Shown one piece after another: positions 10,741-26,148 of a stretch of DNA of 64,000 bases. A program made the translations under genes and the position numbers. The stretch is from Punica granatum (taxonomy: Eukaryota > Streptophyta > Magnoliopsida > Myrtales > Lythraceae), in NCBI RefSeq assembly GCF_007655135.1, contig NC_045132.1:17312534-17376533 (forward strand), read 5' to 3'. Below the pieces are notes generated by a model, which did not search any database, was not told the DNA's origin, and saw nothing but the letters and a program-made list of their open reading frames with translations. Every line of letters starts with the position of its first letter. Positions within the stretch are counted from its first letter, which is position 1.

Positions 10741-13700
10741 CGGCGGTGGCGGCATCCTTTTCAGATATTCTCTGTCGTTTCGGTGCTTTTTTTTTTCTTT
10801 CGCGGTCGTTTAATTAATTTTCTGTAACTTCCAGGGGTCTGTACGTAATTTGGAAGAAATTGATGGTAATTGTGGTAATTAATCCCTAATCCCTCAGGAT
10901 ATAGGCTGTCTGAACGAATCACCGCGGTAGAGGATTCGGATTAGGATTAGGATATGACAAGAGGCTGTGATTGTAAAGAGTACCAACTTCTTTGTAATCG
11001 ACCAATTTCAAAAATAAAAGTTTTAATTACCATTATCCTATCATATCGAATTCCATTTATTTGCCGCCCTTCCAAGGGCTAAAATGCATCATTATGAACT
11101 TCTATCCATATAATTTGATTCGTTAACAAATTAAACTTTGAACGAATGTGCTTAACTCGAACAACGGAGAGGAGTTGGAACGCGCTTAACTCGAACAATG
11201 AAGAGTAGTTGTCACCGCGTACCCACGATACTAATATTGGAAGCAATGGGGTCGTCAATTTGACCATTAAAAGAGGAGGAGAGAGCTTGAGTTCATTTAG
11301 ATATTGTAGTGTACGGAAACTTGGAAGCCGTTAGGAAGTGACATTTGAACTCCGAAGACGAGTGGAAGCAAAGTAAAAGCCGAAATTTGGGTCAAAAAGG
11401 GATCGATGCCAGCGCGGAGACAATGGCGGGAGGGCCGGTGGGGTCGGTGGGTGGGTGAAAATCGGATTTGGCAAAAGTTCGGGGGGCAGTTTGGCAAGGA
11501 AAAGAAAGCCCGAAACAACATGCGGCCCATGGTTTTGTGATTCGGCCGCCCGTTTGATTCGGCGCTGACTGACTGTGGCGGTGGGCGCCGTTGGGTTTTT
11601 GTTTGGGCCGCTGTGTTGCGCTGCGCTGCGGTAATTCATTAACAATTGCTCGTACACTGTCTCGTACGTACTTTCATTACCTTCCCGGACCGGTCCAATT
11701 GTACTGCCACCACCCCAAACTTCGTCATGCGCGACGCACGTGCTTGTACTTCCAGCAGGACCCTCTCCCGCCCTTTTTTTTTCTTCTTTTCCTCGGAAAG
11801 TAATGAGAATATATTTATCGCGAGTAAGAATACATGATAAAATGTTCAAGAAAACGAAAATTATAAGATCGAAACAAATGGAGGGGTCCTCCTAGCAACT
11901 ACGTAGAAAAAGGTAGGTGAAATAACACTAAGCAAATAACCACAAAACAGATGCAGCAGCCAATCCGAAGTCCGGATCAAGGATGTTCTTCTTAAATAAC
12001 ATGATTTACATGCATATAATGTAACTCAAAGGGTGTTTTTCTTAAATAACATGATTCACCTAAGAAAAATTGAATCCAGTGATTCTTTTAAAGATTCACT
12101 AAAATCGAAAGGAGTTCGATTATTGTCAATGGAGATATCTGAAAATAAGATTTTTTAAATTATTTTTTCATTCGAATTCGAAGGGGCTTTTTATTCTATT
12201 TCTGTATTCTTTATAGATTCAAGGACTACTACTGAATCACAAATAAAAATAAAATAAATAATAAATAAAATATAGGGAATAAATTCAAAGGTTTAGTTCT
12301 TTGTAATAGAGCTTATGGTTGATAGAAAATCAAATATTAGATCACATAAATTCAACCAATTAGGTAGGTTCATTAACAAGTCCAATTTTCAGATGAAAAA
12401 TGTACGGGTAAATGATGAGAAAATCAGGCTTGTCAAGGCACTATCTCAACAAAATTACCGACGTGACACCATCCGGCCCTTCCGATACAGAGCGTCATAC
12501 CACGGTCTTGAGAGTCTATGGGACTAAATGGCGGCTGGATTTCAAGTAGAAGAAGTAAACGGTTAAATGCGCCTCAAACGATCTCGTGGCTTGGAAATTT
12601 AGCCGCGGTGAGTTGTCCACTATTCTTCGTGCAACAAATGATGCGAAATAAGAAGCGGCTAAAGAGCCTGCCACAAATCTCGGTCAAAACAATTCAAACG
12701 AAGATTGAGTTACAGACAAAATTGATTCGCTTGGGCAGTTAATCAAGTGAACCCATATACCTCAATGAAGCTTCGGCAAGACTTGCCGAGGAAAATCCAA
12801 GCTTCTGACTTGGAAAGACTTGAAGACAAATCAGCTTGTTAAAGCCGATTGGTTCGATGGCTAGCGCGGTTCGAAGATTGAATTATACAAATGCATGAAG
12901 ATAAATTGCGAGAAAGTAAATTGCGGGAAGATAAACGTGCAAAGAATAGAAAGATAGAAAAATGTAGTGTGATTTGATAGTTGTACCGAAAAGGATTACA
13001 ATGAACTCTGAATCACATATTTATAGGCGTTTACATGAAACTCTAGAATTTATGTAAATCATATACGCCTAATATACGATATTAGATTAATATTTGAATA
13101 GGAAATAAATTATCTATCCTACCTAAATTACCAAAAGATACGATATCAAATAAAATTGGAGGAACATCTAACTCATTCGACTTCCTAAAATCAAACATAG
13201 CATAATATAACATGAGAATATGGCATGTGCTTGCGCCACAAGAATACCGACTACCATAGAAAGTAAATCCTCCACCGCCTCCGTTGAATGTGCATGTCCA
13301 AGCACATTTATATGTATATATTGCTCCAGATTAAGCTCTCCATTGCTAGGCTCTCTTCAATTGTGTCTAATTCCATGAAAGTCTTGGGCCTTCTTCTATT
13401 ATTTGGACCCCAATCCGATTAAGCTCGCATGATGACGTTTGCAGCCTGTCTCTTCAAATCCGAATCAACACATCCCAAAAGCTCAAGAAAATTATAGCAA
13501 TCACCAAACACACATCACAACTCGGCAATCTTCACTAATTATGGAAAATGTGTGTAAACCGATATGAATGAAGTAAATCTCTTCGTAATTTATGTAGAAC
13601 TATGATCATGAATTACACAGTACACATAAGAAAAGTTAATGCAAACAACATGAATTTCTCCGTTATTTACATAGAATATTATAAAGATTGAGAATTCGAA

Positions 13701-14280
13701 TATTAATGAGCATTGAGCTCTATCAAGTGAATAATTGTGAAGTTGTTCTCGTAAATATTTTTTAAAGTGAATAATAAGTCTCATTAGATCATGCAGCTAA
13801 TTTTCATCATTATTATTAGGGCGAACTAGACTTGTGGTTGTGGAAGGCATGAGTGAACATCCAATTGAACAAGTAAAGTTGGTGGAACAAATGATATAAG
13901 TTGCATATAAATAAGTAGTGTCCATAGAAATCGAAACTTTACGGCCAGAATATAATGCATCAATCAAATAAATTGTACATTTTTAACTTAAAACTTGTTC
14001 AATCATCCTGAAAAGTGTGCCTCGTTATCCTCTAATAGACATTGAATAAAATGTCCTTCAACGTTTATGAAATTATTATAACTTACTGTCATTGTGAGTG
14101 GATACGAGGATAATTAGGATGATTCGGCAAAACTCTTTTAACATTACCAAATTGGATCCAATCTACGGCGAAATATTATGTTATCATGAATGGATACTTA
14201 TTACCTTTAAGATTGTTCTTGAGGGAGCCGTTGCTAACGTAAAATTGCCAAAATATAATTTCTGAAAAATGATAAGTACT
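10741..14280. other. Intergenic DNA between ERF and eL19
   Basis: About 10741-11040 is the likely ERF 3' region, with AATAAA at about 11013. Beyond it, 11300-11850 is moderately GC-rich with open frames on both strands but no conserved protein features. 12300-12900 has short open frames without recognisable motifs. The rest is AT-rich. No gene can be supported. Confidence 0.5.
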
Positions 14281-14304
14281 AATATCAGTATAAACTAAAA
14301 CGGA

Positions 14305-14500
14305 AACATAGGCCGACTGCTGAGCCCACTCTGGCTCAGCCGCACCACCCCTGGTGCGAGCCACCCGAGAAGAGCAAGTTAAACCAGCGAGCGGCTGGAG
14401 CTGTAGGGACGCTTCTTGCGCCTCAAGCTGCCGGGTCAGATTTATTACAGCTGCCCGGTGTCTGGTGGGCTCGAGGTTCGAGCTGCTGGAGAAAGCTTTG
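14305..14500. other. Isolated GC-rich island
   Basis: A roughly 200-bp GC-rich block (GAGCCACCCGAGAAGAGC, GCTGCCCGGTGTCTGGTGGG) stands inside strongly AT-rich DNA. On the minus strand it is open and reads as an A/R/L/Q-rich peptide with no family I recognise. It could be a captured exon or GC-rich transposon debris. Confidence 0.4.
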
Positions 14501-14804
14501 AGACTGGCATGTAGGTTATAACAATTTGAAATCGTTGAAGTTAAAATGAATGTTTGAATTATAGAAAGCAAAAGTAATTTTGATAAACACTTTTATTAAT
14601 CTGTTGGAGAAAATCATATTCCCAACCAATAATATTAACTAAAATCATGGTTCTAAGTATGTGATCAAATACTGCTTTTGCTTAACAAATAGTTAAAAAA
14701 AAAAACTTGATTAATTCCCCACCACACTGCCCAATCAAGCCTTAGAGATCTTGTTGGCAAAAAATGCAAATTAGTTCAAATATTATTACCTTAAGAAAAA
14801 TTGA

Positions 14805-15213
14805 GGGCACGTTTACTTTAAAAAAGTATTTTCAAATTTTCTTTAGCACTTTTCTTCTTCGTTTCTAAATTTATTTTTCTAAAAAAAATTGAGAAATCAT
14901 GTTTACAAACTCAAAATTGAGTATTTTTTGTTGGCTTGGGGCTTGAATAATTTGTTTAATAATTATTGTAAACTTTTCAATTAAATGGAAGATAATTTAT
15001 TTAATTAAGATGACAAAAAATTTATGGTAAACTTTCCTATTAAATCCAATTAAAGAGAGGAGAATTGGATAACTATTAAAAGTACTTTTACTTTGAATTT
15101 GGAACATTAGAAAATTCGACTTTTCCTAGAAAAGTTCTCTTCCATTTAGGCAGGTCAACACATATTTTACAGTTTTCTAATTTTTATGAATTTTTTTTTA
15201 AATAAACAGGCCC
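14805..15213. mobile_element. MITE with GGGC(A/C)TGTTTA-type ends
   Basis: Starts GGGCACGTTTACTTTAAAAA. The reverse complement of its right end reads GGGCCTGTTTATTTAAAAAA, so the ends form an imperfect terminal inverted repeat around about 370 bp of AT-rich, non-coding DNA. It ends about 530 bp upstream of the eL19 start codon. The superfamily is unresolved. Confidence 0.5.
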
Positions 15214-15547
15214 TGTGAACATAATATCCTTTCTATTCTAGCACAAGTTAAGCAATTGACATTCAAAGTTTTCCTCGACTTAAAACCTGAACTAATAAAA
15301 GGTAGGGATAAGTACAGAAAAAAGGTCATAATATCTCGTAAGTTTAAGATTATTCTTGAATAAAAATGCATAACGTTTGTTAAGATAATTATATAACAAT
15401 GCATTTTATAAATTTTTAAATATGTTTAATTTAATTTCAAAAAATTTTAAAATAATTGTGCCAAAAAAAAAATTCTCTCACCAAAAGCTGGGCTTTCCAG
15501 TTGTATAAAGTGGATGGTTCCTCGGTAAATCGATGCTCAAAAGCCTA

Positions 15548-15665
15548 GGCCCATGATTAGGCCCATATAATTGGTCCAGTAAAAGTCGAGAAACCCGGCC
15601 CAGCCCACAAGGAGGAACCCTCTCCAAACCCTAGGATAGGAATGCCAGTAGCTTCTGGTATATAT
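15548..15665 (+). promoter_or_regulatory. eL19 promoter: site II elements, telo-box, TATA
   Basis: Three GGCCCA (site II, TGGGCC on the other strand) motifs lie at 15548-15553, 15560-15565 and 15597-15602. An AAACCCTAG telo-box follows at 15626-15634 and a TATATAT box at 15659-15665. This combination is the known signature of plant ribosomal-protein promoters and supports the gene call downstream. Confidence 0.75.
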
Positions 15666-15743
15666 GCCTCCATCGCCTGTTTCTCGTCTCCTTCGCCATA
15701 ACCGCAGCTCCGAGAGAGAGTGAGAGAGAGGGGAGAGAGAGAG

Positions 15744-17446
<1,703 letters not shown>

Positions 17447-18990
17447 GGTTCGTGCTGAAGAGAAATGCTAGATACATGAAATTAGGGAGTCGGGCTGCCT
17501 TTAGTTCCTTTGGTAAAGTAATTTTGTTAAGTGACTCTGTTTTTGTTGTCAGTGGAAGTTATTGCTCTATATGGCGAAGGAATATGTGGGACCTCTGTTT
17601 AAATTCTATCTCGTTTGGTTCATCAGAGTTTTGCTTTACTGCGATTTCAGTTCCCTCGGCTATTGCGTGTTTTCTATGCAAAGATCGGTATTTTCACTCT
17701 ATTCTGCTCAGTCTCAATATTATGAGGTGTAGAGTTGAGAGATCAATGGGCAGTATAGTTTCTTGCTATGCTGGTTCGGAGAACATTGCATGGAAGCCTT
17801 TTGCATACCGTTAGGATTGGATGGAATTGCAACAAAAGCATGATGGTAGATGGTTGAATTCGCTGTCTTGATTGCCTGGAAATTCTGATGATGTCATTTC
17901 CGATACTGAGCAAACTGAAAGTGATGGTCCATCAGCAAGCAAGAAACTGAGGCTGAGGGCGGCAATCAGTGGAAATATTTATGATTGGGCTTTGGTTAGG
18001 CTTATTGCTTCACGACGCATCGGTAAGCTTTCATTTGCTTCCTGTACTCCCTGAAGGAGTTGTTCATCGTTAAACACCGCCCAGCAAACAACCATATCAG
18101 GAGCTGCTAATCCACAGCATCAACCCTCGGTGCGTTATTCTGTGTTAAACTGATGTCCTACGTTATCCAGACCGGGAGAAACTTGGTATTGATGTCCTAC
18201 GTTGTCCTAACCAGGAAAAACCTGGGAAAAGTACCGATTTGAGCCTCTACTTTTGGGTGTGTTTCTTTTGAAGGCTGTCAAATAAGGTCATTGCGTTTCA
18301 TTAAATGTTTATTTAAAGCGTTTATTTTTATTTTTATTTTATATTTCTTTAATATATAAATTTAAATATTATTTTTAAAATTAAAAGATCATTTGAATTC
18401 TAAATATAATTAATGAAAAAATCATAGGAGCAACCGAGCGCGGAGAGCTAGAGAAGAGTGGGTTGCGTCGGTGGCCGCAAAAACCACCACTAACTACTCT
18501 TGGCACGTCCCCTGGGCGAGTGAGTCATCAGGAACCTCAACGACACCGTTCTATGTGGTTCCTCATACCCCCGCATTACATCACCTGCATCAACCCTCAT
18601 ATGGACTTTGATTATGATTTCAATGGAGATGGTGTTAATGGATCTACTGTGAGAGGTGGTTCACTGGAGATGGAGGGTTTGGCCAAAAGAAGTTAAAAAG
18701 GATGGAGGATTTGAGTATGAAAACTAGAGGTGTCACACCAGTGCTACGCGTAAAAATAATAAATATGAAATATTTTTTTGAAAAATCGTCAATTAGGTAT
18801 TTGGATAACTTACGTAATTAAAATAATTGCAAAGAAAGAAAAGTAAAAAAAAAAAAAAAAGTGAGAGTGTACTGATTATTTTGACAGTAGTGATACGGGG
18901 TGGTAGTAATATTTGGGACTGGGTGGCTGGTTGATCTGGAGCCGGTGCCATAAACGATTTACTCGAGGATCATTTCTCCCAGCCAGGCGA
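17447..18990. other. eL19 3' region and intergenic DNA
   Basis: About 17447-17820 is probably the eL19 3' untranslated region. 17860-18050 contains a short open frame with an acidic segment, not recognised. 18280-18420 and 18770-18860 are AT-rich. No gene is supported. Confidence 0.5.
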
Positions 18991-19000
18991 TGCTGCTGCT

Positions 19001-19222
19001 GTCATTACTCGTATGGCATCTATGTATGCTGCTGCTATGAGACCTGAAAGCGGATGTGCGGGACGTCTCCGTTCCTTGCGCTGGATTCGGTGGAGGCAGC
19101 CTGATCCAGGTTCAGCTAAAATTAACACAGATGGTGCTTCATCTGGCAATCCGGAAGTGGCTGGGGCTGGCAGAATATCGCAGGACTCGAATGGCAACTG
19201 GATTGCGGGGAATGAAAGCTAA
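19001..19222 (+). pseudogene. RNase H fragment of a LINE-type retroelement
   Basis: The frame from 19013 (69 codons) ends in a segment with WRQPDPGSAKINTDGA, SGNPEVAGAGRI and DSNGNWIAG. These are the N-terminal hallmarks of the RVT_3/RNase H-like domain found at the 3' end of plant LINE retrotransposons and related proteins (the D of NTDGA is a catalytic acid). The match breaks off at about 19220 and no reverse transcriptase lies upstream in the window. It is therefore a short relic, possibly 5'-truncated and further decayed. A captured host RNase H-like gene is a less likely alternative. Confidence 0.65.
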
Positions 19223-19506
19223 AAAAAATGAAAAAGAAATATATATATATATATATTTAAATATATAAGTATTTAATCTCGGACAGTTTCAGATACCGTC
19301 GGATTACATAGGTCGGTCCCCCCGATATTTTTCGGGTGAGGTTTTTTGCCCCTAAAGCCCAACCAAAAACTCTCTCGGTTTTTTGGGTCTAGGTTTTTCA
19401 GTTCGGTTTATTCAGTTTGTCGGTTTGTGGATTATTGCTTACTCCCGTAATTATTGGGTATCCTTACCCCGCCACTGGGGTAAGAAAAGTTCTGCTAGCA
19501 GATTAG

Positions 19507-19805
19507 AGTACGTTTGAATTTAGAGTTGAGTTGAGTTGAATTTTAATTTTAATTGGTTTGTAATGATTGTATTGTTGAATTATGAGAAAAAGTGTGAAAA
19601 AGTAATAAATAATTGAGAGAAAGTAATGATTGTGTTGTTAAATTGTGAAAAAGTAATGAATAATTGATAGAATTTAATATTAAAAATTAAATTGAATGAT
19701 TAAAAAAATTTTAAAAATAAAAAAGTAATGATTATGATATTAAATTGAAGATAAGTGGAGTTGAATTGAGTTAAGTTAAACAATTTTCAAAAAACAAACA
19801 CACCG
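19507..19805 (+). mobile_element. MITE, family A copy 1
   Basis: Begins GTACGTTTGAATTTAGAGTTG and ends CAAAAAACAAACACACCGG, imperfect inverted ends. The interior repeats AATGATTGTATTGTTGAATT and GAAAAAGTAATGAATAATTG words. Related copies occur at 26149-26480, 41835-42145 and 55528-55888. It is non-coding and AT-rich. Confidence 0.6.
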
Positions 19806-20259
19806 GCTATTTTTTAAAGTTATCTTTATTAATTTCTAAAAATTATATTTTGACTTTTGTCATTGAAAAAAAATATCAAATAAAATGTAATGACCTTATG
19901 TAGACAAAAATAAACGTCGCCATTAAAGAGAAAAACATTATAAACACAGGCGGCCCAAAGAGAATGGTTCCTTCGTTTTATTCATGCCCCAAAAAATTGC
20001 CTCAAATGTACTCTCGCTGTTACAAACTGCGGGCAGCTGCCTTATTAACTTGATCGAAGTCCTTGAGTTATGACTGTAACTCCAAAGACAGGCCCCTAAT
20101 CGAGCAAACCTCGAAGAATAATATTTCTGGGGAGATTTGCAAAAAAATTGAGTAGCTCTTAAACCCTCTAATTTAAAGGGTAGACATTCTGTTAAAAAAT
20201 CGAACACCGGAGCCCCTGGCTTCGTCAAACTCTGTATGTCAAGCCACTAGTCATTCACT
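19806..20259. other. Fumarase 3' flank
   Basis: Probably the 3' untranslated region and downstream DNA of the minus-strand fumarase gene. A minus-strand open frame at 19938-20228 shows no family features. Confidence 0.5.
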
Positions 20260-23200
20260 TCAATCAGATGGTCCAATCATTTTCTCTGGCACAACTAGAT
20301 TATCGAATTCTTCACTCGTCAAAACTCCAAGTTTTAGGGCGGCGTCCTGCAATGATTCAACTGACATTGTTAATTTGGCAAAAGTAAAAACATAAAATAA
20401 ATAAAATATTTCGACTCTCCTAATGCAACGTTCGCCTTCTTTCTAATGAGCAAAGCACACTCAACACAGAACGGAGTATTGCAATAGTTCAGAGATGACG
20501 ACAATACTAAGAGGTACCATAATGTGGACGCCCCGAGAAACTCAATGAGAAGAACGGCAAATCAACTTTCAATAGTTACTGAATAATATCTGTATAACGT
20601 AATTCAACCTAGCATTGCAGCAAAAAATGCAAACATCACCTTCAAAGTAGTTCCCTCCTTGTGGGCTGTCTTGGCAACAGCAGCAGCATTATCGTAGCCA
20701 ATTTTCTGCACCAAAACCCATAATATTAATCTCAAAGCAAATAAGATAAGGAAGCCACAAAACGAGTGAGGCGACAGCTTACAGGATTTAAGGATGTCAC
20801 AAGCATCAGCGACTGCAAAACCACAAAATTCATGCAACAATAAGAAAAAGGAGGATTTAGTTTCTAAAACAGCACCAGTTAAGAAAACTGTTGCGCAACT
20901 CTCAACCAACTGACCTCATGCAGCAATTTCGCTATTCTTTCCCTATTAGCCTGAATCCCTCTGACACAGTTCTTCTCAAAGGAAGCAGAAGCATCACCAA
21001 GTAATCTCAACGACTGCGAAGAAAGAACACATGAATATATTAACTCAGTAGAAAACAATAACTTTCAGATGACAAGATACACAATGAACCAATTCATCAG
21101 GCATTAAGATTAAGATAAATTTCCAATCAACAGTTGGAGGAGGGAAAAGCCAGCTAAACAAATATCCAAATATTTCGGTCTAAACACATTTGACTTACCT
21201 CGGAAGCGAGATATTTGATCTAATCCTAACATCAAGCATATGTAGAGTTTCTCCTACCCATATAACTACTACTCAAATCAGTTCTATACATGCAAGGCAA
21301 TCAATCATTTCTTTATTAATAAGAACATTGAAGAGAGGCGATTGTGGCAGGAAAGATCTTGCAACAAATGAAAGAACAAAAAGCTGTTCCGCGAAAGCCC
21401 ACCTGTAAAAGACCACTAGCAATCATTGGCTTGAAAACATTCAGTTCAAAATGGCCATTTGATCCACCCACGGAAACGGCAACATGGTTTCCCATAACCT
21501 ACAATTGACGGAAGGCATCAGTCATCTTTCAAAGATATTAGTGAGCAAGTGTAATGAGTAAAAGAAGCTTCAATACTCTTGTATTTAATATGCACACAAA
21601 TGGCTTACGTGAAATTTACTACAGCTCAAGGCTCTAAAGTATTACCTGTGCACAGACCATGGTCAAAGCCTCACACTGAGTTGGGTTGACCTTTCCCTGT
21701 AACATAATAAATTCACAATAGCAGCAGCATATAATGTTTAGTCTGGCTGCAGGCAGTCTACAGAAATTATATCAAAATTGTCACTAATAAGATGATAAAA
21801 AGGCCATAGGACATTACAGGCATAATACTGCTGCCTGGTTCATTTTCAGGAAGAATGAGTTCACCGAGGCCACAACGTGGACCGCTGAATAACGAAAAAA
21901 GAAAAGTAAAGTAATGTTGGCAAATTAAAAAATAATAATAAATAAATAAATAAAAAGATTGGCACTGTTTAGATGTAAGCAACCTTCCCAACAAACGGAT
22001 GTCGTTGGCAATCTTCATTAGAGAAACAGCAACAGTATTGAGGGCACCACTGGTTTCCACAAAAGCATCATGTGCAGCCTGGTTACATGAGAGTCCAACT
22101 TAAATAAGGTTCTTTTCTTATAAACATCAGTTTCATCAACTCTCACATGTACAATAAGAAAAATATTGCAACGTTAGGAGGACAGAAAGAAACAGAAATA
22201 AGTAAAGACTAAGAAAATAACCAGGGCCTCAAACTTGTTTTCAGCTGTGAGAAATGGTAAACTAGTCTCATCAGCAACTGCTGCAGCTATCTTTACATCA
22301 AACCTAAAGAAGTTGACATGGAATTAATTAGACACACAAGCAAGTGAAAGAGTACCAAAATGGTGTACTGTTCTGTAATTTCATAACATCGCAAGGCAAA
22401 ATCAATGAAGAAATATGCAATCCATGGGATAAGCAGCTTTGACCATAGATTTTTATTATACTAAAGCAAAAGAGTCAAAGTCACTTCCTAACATAAAAAG
22501 CATATTTCACTGTCAGTTAAGCTATCTCTCATCTGATGGTAAGGTAGAACTAATTATCCTGCCCATTACTTTATGTCAAATTTCAGCTATCTCATTTCCA
22601 ATTTTATAACTTTCAATCATACCAATACCTGTACCTCAGCCCAAATGTTGCAAATTAAAGCTTTCGATATTGACAGTTACTAGTGTCGCTCTTGAAGATA
22701 AAAAACTTTTAAAAAATCTATAGACTAATTTTATTAAGGATGGGACCTAGGACCGGGACATGGACCAGGTCACTGAGGCAACCCATCAAGCAAGTGGTTG
22801 AACCCTAGCTTAATCCAAGTTCTAAAAAACTGAACCAGGAAGAGCAGGTGTGTGTATAATAATTCCTGATCATGCAGCCTGCCATACCTAGACTGAAAAA
22901 GATAGACAGCAACCCAGCCCACAAGCTATTACAATTAGATGTTGGAGGCAAATGGTTAAGCATATCATGTCAAATCAAATGAGATGTTACATCATGGTAT
23001 GGTTGACACAATGGCCTAGAGCAAGCTAAACACATCAGAATTAGATGTATTGACCGGGAAGAAGCCATGATAATATGCAGGTGGTTCATATCAAAAAGAG
23101 AATGAGAAAGGATTAAAAGTTAAGTTTCACCTACCCTTTCTTGGTGTTTAAGCCAGTACCTACAGCAGTACCGCCCTGCGCAAGCTGCTCAGACCTAAAC

Positions 23201-25884
23201 TAGTCAGAACTCTGATTGGAAGAGATCGTCAAGAGAGAAAAAGCTTATACATATGTTTCCCACGAACCTGATACATGCGGGGCAAGGTGCCACTGACGCG
23301 GTCAATACCATACTTTACCTGCCAGAAAATTACAGGATAGTTGTTAACCGGAAAAAAAATTACAGGATAGGTTATCCATGGAAAATGAAATGGTGATCGC
23401 CCAACTTAAACCGAATTGTATGGTATAAAAAGCTTCATCAGAACATCAAATAGAATAAGGCATGATGGAAAAGGCCTACTTGTGTTGTATAACCACTGAA
23501 CTCCTGACCAAGAGTCAATGGAGTTGCATCTTGAGTGTGAGTTCGTCCAATTTTGACAATATCTTTAAACTCAACAGACTGTGAAAAAGAGAAAACAATA
23601 TAAGAAAGATATCCTTCCACAGAAATTTTCATTAGTAACAATCAGGAACCAAAAAATGTAGATGCTAAAAGCAATATCAGCTGGCACATACATGAGGCAT
23701 GTTTATCACATTATAAAGAAAGAAGTAATAACCACTAATAATGGCATTGGAAAAGGCCACACTGAAGGAAATGAGGCCCATTGTGCCCAAAACTTCAAAG
23801 CATCTATTTATCTTAAAATAATACCTATTTTGTCTTAGACATGTATAAAAACAAGCAAGCATAGTAGCAAAAATCATCTTTTAAAAATGTTATGTTGCAA
23901 TAATTGGGAAAGTGAACAAACGTGCAAAATTCATCTATGCAGTATCCATATAGCATTATCCACACAAAGACAAGAAGGCATTACACTGGACAGCAGCAAA
24001 AGCTTAAAGGTTTAAAGTTAACGTAATTTAAATTAAACCTTTGAGTGCAAAGTAGTGTGCAAGGTCTTCAAATTGGGTACCAATCTTAAATTAATCTCCA
24101 TTGCAGCTGCTATGTGCATCACCTGAAGAGAGACGGATAAAGTAATTATCAAAAGAAGAAAACAAGAAAAGAGGAAACTGAGAGAAACCAACATCTTCAC
24201 ATGTCCCGCTAAAGTGTTGCAAGGACTGCAGGCTATTAGGAGTACCACTATTACTTCAAAAGTGATATATGAAGGTTAGCACATGAAGTTAAAGGCTTGG
24301 CATGGTAATCACATAACTCCTTGTTCATATTTTGGACAATTTGGCCGAAAAAGAACAACAAATAGTACTTTTTATACAAGCAACAGTTGCATTCATTTTA
24401 CATTATTCCTGGTCAGCGCCCACTTGGTACATTTATTAAATTGAAGGCTCGTATATACCAGTTTCAAAAAAATATAGATATATGAAGCTAAATCTCCGCA
24501 ATAAAGAATACAAAGATTTACCGTGGGGAAAGTATCATTAGAAGATTGAGATCTATTGACATGGTCATTTGGATGCACAAACTTCTCTCCACGCTTATGA
24601 CCTAGGATTTCAGCAGCCCTATTTGCAATAACCTACCAGAATCCAGCAGCAGAAAATAGATGAGGGGGGAGTTCTTCTAAATAATCACCATTCTCATTTT
24701 CAAGCTTGCATGAAAGAAGGGAGGCCGTCATAGAAACTCAACAAGAATAGTATCCAAATTCATGAATAAAGCAGCATCTGATGATGTTGCAGGAAGTACA
24801 GCAGTTTCCAGCACCAGAAATTTTTGCAGCAACCCTTTCTTGTTTTCCTAGCCAGAAACCATAACATGTCTCTGCATATGTGAACACTGACCTCATTGGC
24901 ATTCATGTTACTTTGAGTGCCGCTGCCAGTTTGCCATATGACAAGTGGAAAGTGATCATTTAATTTTCCCTCAGCAACTTCTTGAGCTGCTTGCATTATC
25001 GCTTTCCCAATATTTGGATCGAGCCCATAGTCCATGTTGACCTGCAATATTAAATCTTATAAATAAATATACCTCAACGGTAAACTTAAAGGACATAAGA
25101 ACAGTGAGTTAAGTGGATGTATAAAGTTTGACTCAATCGTTACATTTTGGAAAAAGCACGCCATCTTCAACAACACTAGCACTCAAAACGTATACTTGGC
25201 TTTCGGACTCTAATGGTGACTACTTTTATATTCAAGTCGAAGCAGGTTATCTAGGAAAACATGTTCAAGCGACACTGATAAATAAAGCTCCTGGACAACC
25301 TAAGTGAAACTCGACGAGAATAATCAGTGTTCATAGGATCCCAACAAAAGCGAGCTAGGCAATCAACTAAGTGTATCCACCAACAACCAGACAAAAACAA
25401 AGGGCTTCATTGTCATATATGCATAGCAAACTTTGATATATAAATGTGAAAAAAGTTCCACACTTTGAATCCGAATCACAATATGCAACAAGTCGTGAAT
25501 GAATCAAACAACCTTGGCAGCACACTTTTTGAGGATGCCGAAAGCGCGGATGATCGGCTCAGGCATCCGTTCACGCTCTCCCCCGATCTCAAAGTTCTGC
25601 AGCGACCTCTGTGTCTGAGCTCCCCACAGCCTGACACATCCAAGACCTCCCAAATCAGTTTCAAATGCATAAACACTCTTATTCGCAACAATCCAATAGA
25701 ACTACGCAATAAGAAAGTCTACGGACCTGTCAGAGGGAACTAAGATGGGGCCAAAGGTGTCCCTTTCCTCCCTGAAAGCAGTCGAGTAGGACCGCAAATA
25801 GGCGGCGTAGCGCAGAGCTCCCACGAGCTGAGCCGGCGCCGCTGATCCGCCAGCGAGACGCCTCGACACGATGTACATAGCCAT
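20260..25884 (-). CDS. FUM1: Fumarate hydratase, mitochondrial (class II)
   Basis: Seventeen exons, all in frame: 25884-25727, 25630-25513, 25041-24892, 24632-24522, 24122-24039, 23578-23480, 23318-23268, 23184-23135, 22303-22222, 22078-21984, 21884-21818, 21696-21646, 21498-21403, 21013-20915, 20812-20783, 20705-20640, 20346-20260. They give 497 aa, normal for plant fumarase. The N-terminus ([13 protein letters not shown] ... LRSYSTAF) is Arg/Ser/Ala-rich and free of acidic residues for about 37 positions, a mitochondrial presequence. Family motifs are present: [41 protein letters not shown] (catalytic His) and the superfamily signature GSSIMPGKVNP, split between exons 11 and 12. It hydrates fumarate to L-malate in the TCA cycle as a homotetramer in the matrix. 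No disabling change was found, so I regard it as functional. Confidence 0.95.
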
Positions 25885-26148
25885 TTCTGCAGCCCTGCAC
25901 GTGCGTCAACGACGGATTACGAGGCTATGCATAATATACAATATACAAGCATTTGACGATGGATGAGTACTGTAAGCATGTCGAACCTGAGAGAGAAATG
26001 GAAGATCGAGAGAGCAGTGGAAGGAGGAAGAAGAAGAAGAAGAGGAGATGGGAGAGGAATGAAAATGGCAGTTCAGTCGCCGAGGAGATATGACTGCAAA
26101 ATTGGAGAAATACAAATAATAAATAAATTAACAATGAAATAATAAGGG
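25885..26148 (-). promoter_or_regulatory. Fumarase 5' leader and proximal promoter
   Basis: This AG-repeat-bearing stretch (GAAGAAG runs on the + strand around 26020-26045) is the likely leader of the fumarase gene. Two open frames of 69 codons here are pyrimidine-tract artefacts. A family A MITE starts at about 26149, so little unique promoter sequence remains. Confidence 0.4.

Noticed and set aside
11331..11849. 172-codon minus-strand open frame
   Set aside because: Pro/Arg-rich, overlapped by frames on the other strand, no recognisable domain or splice context. Likely composition-driven.
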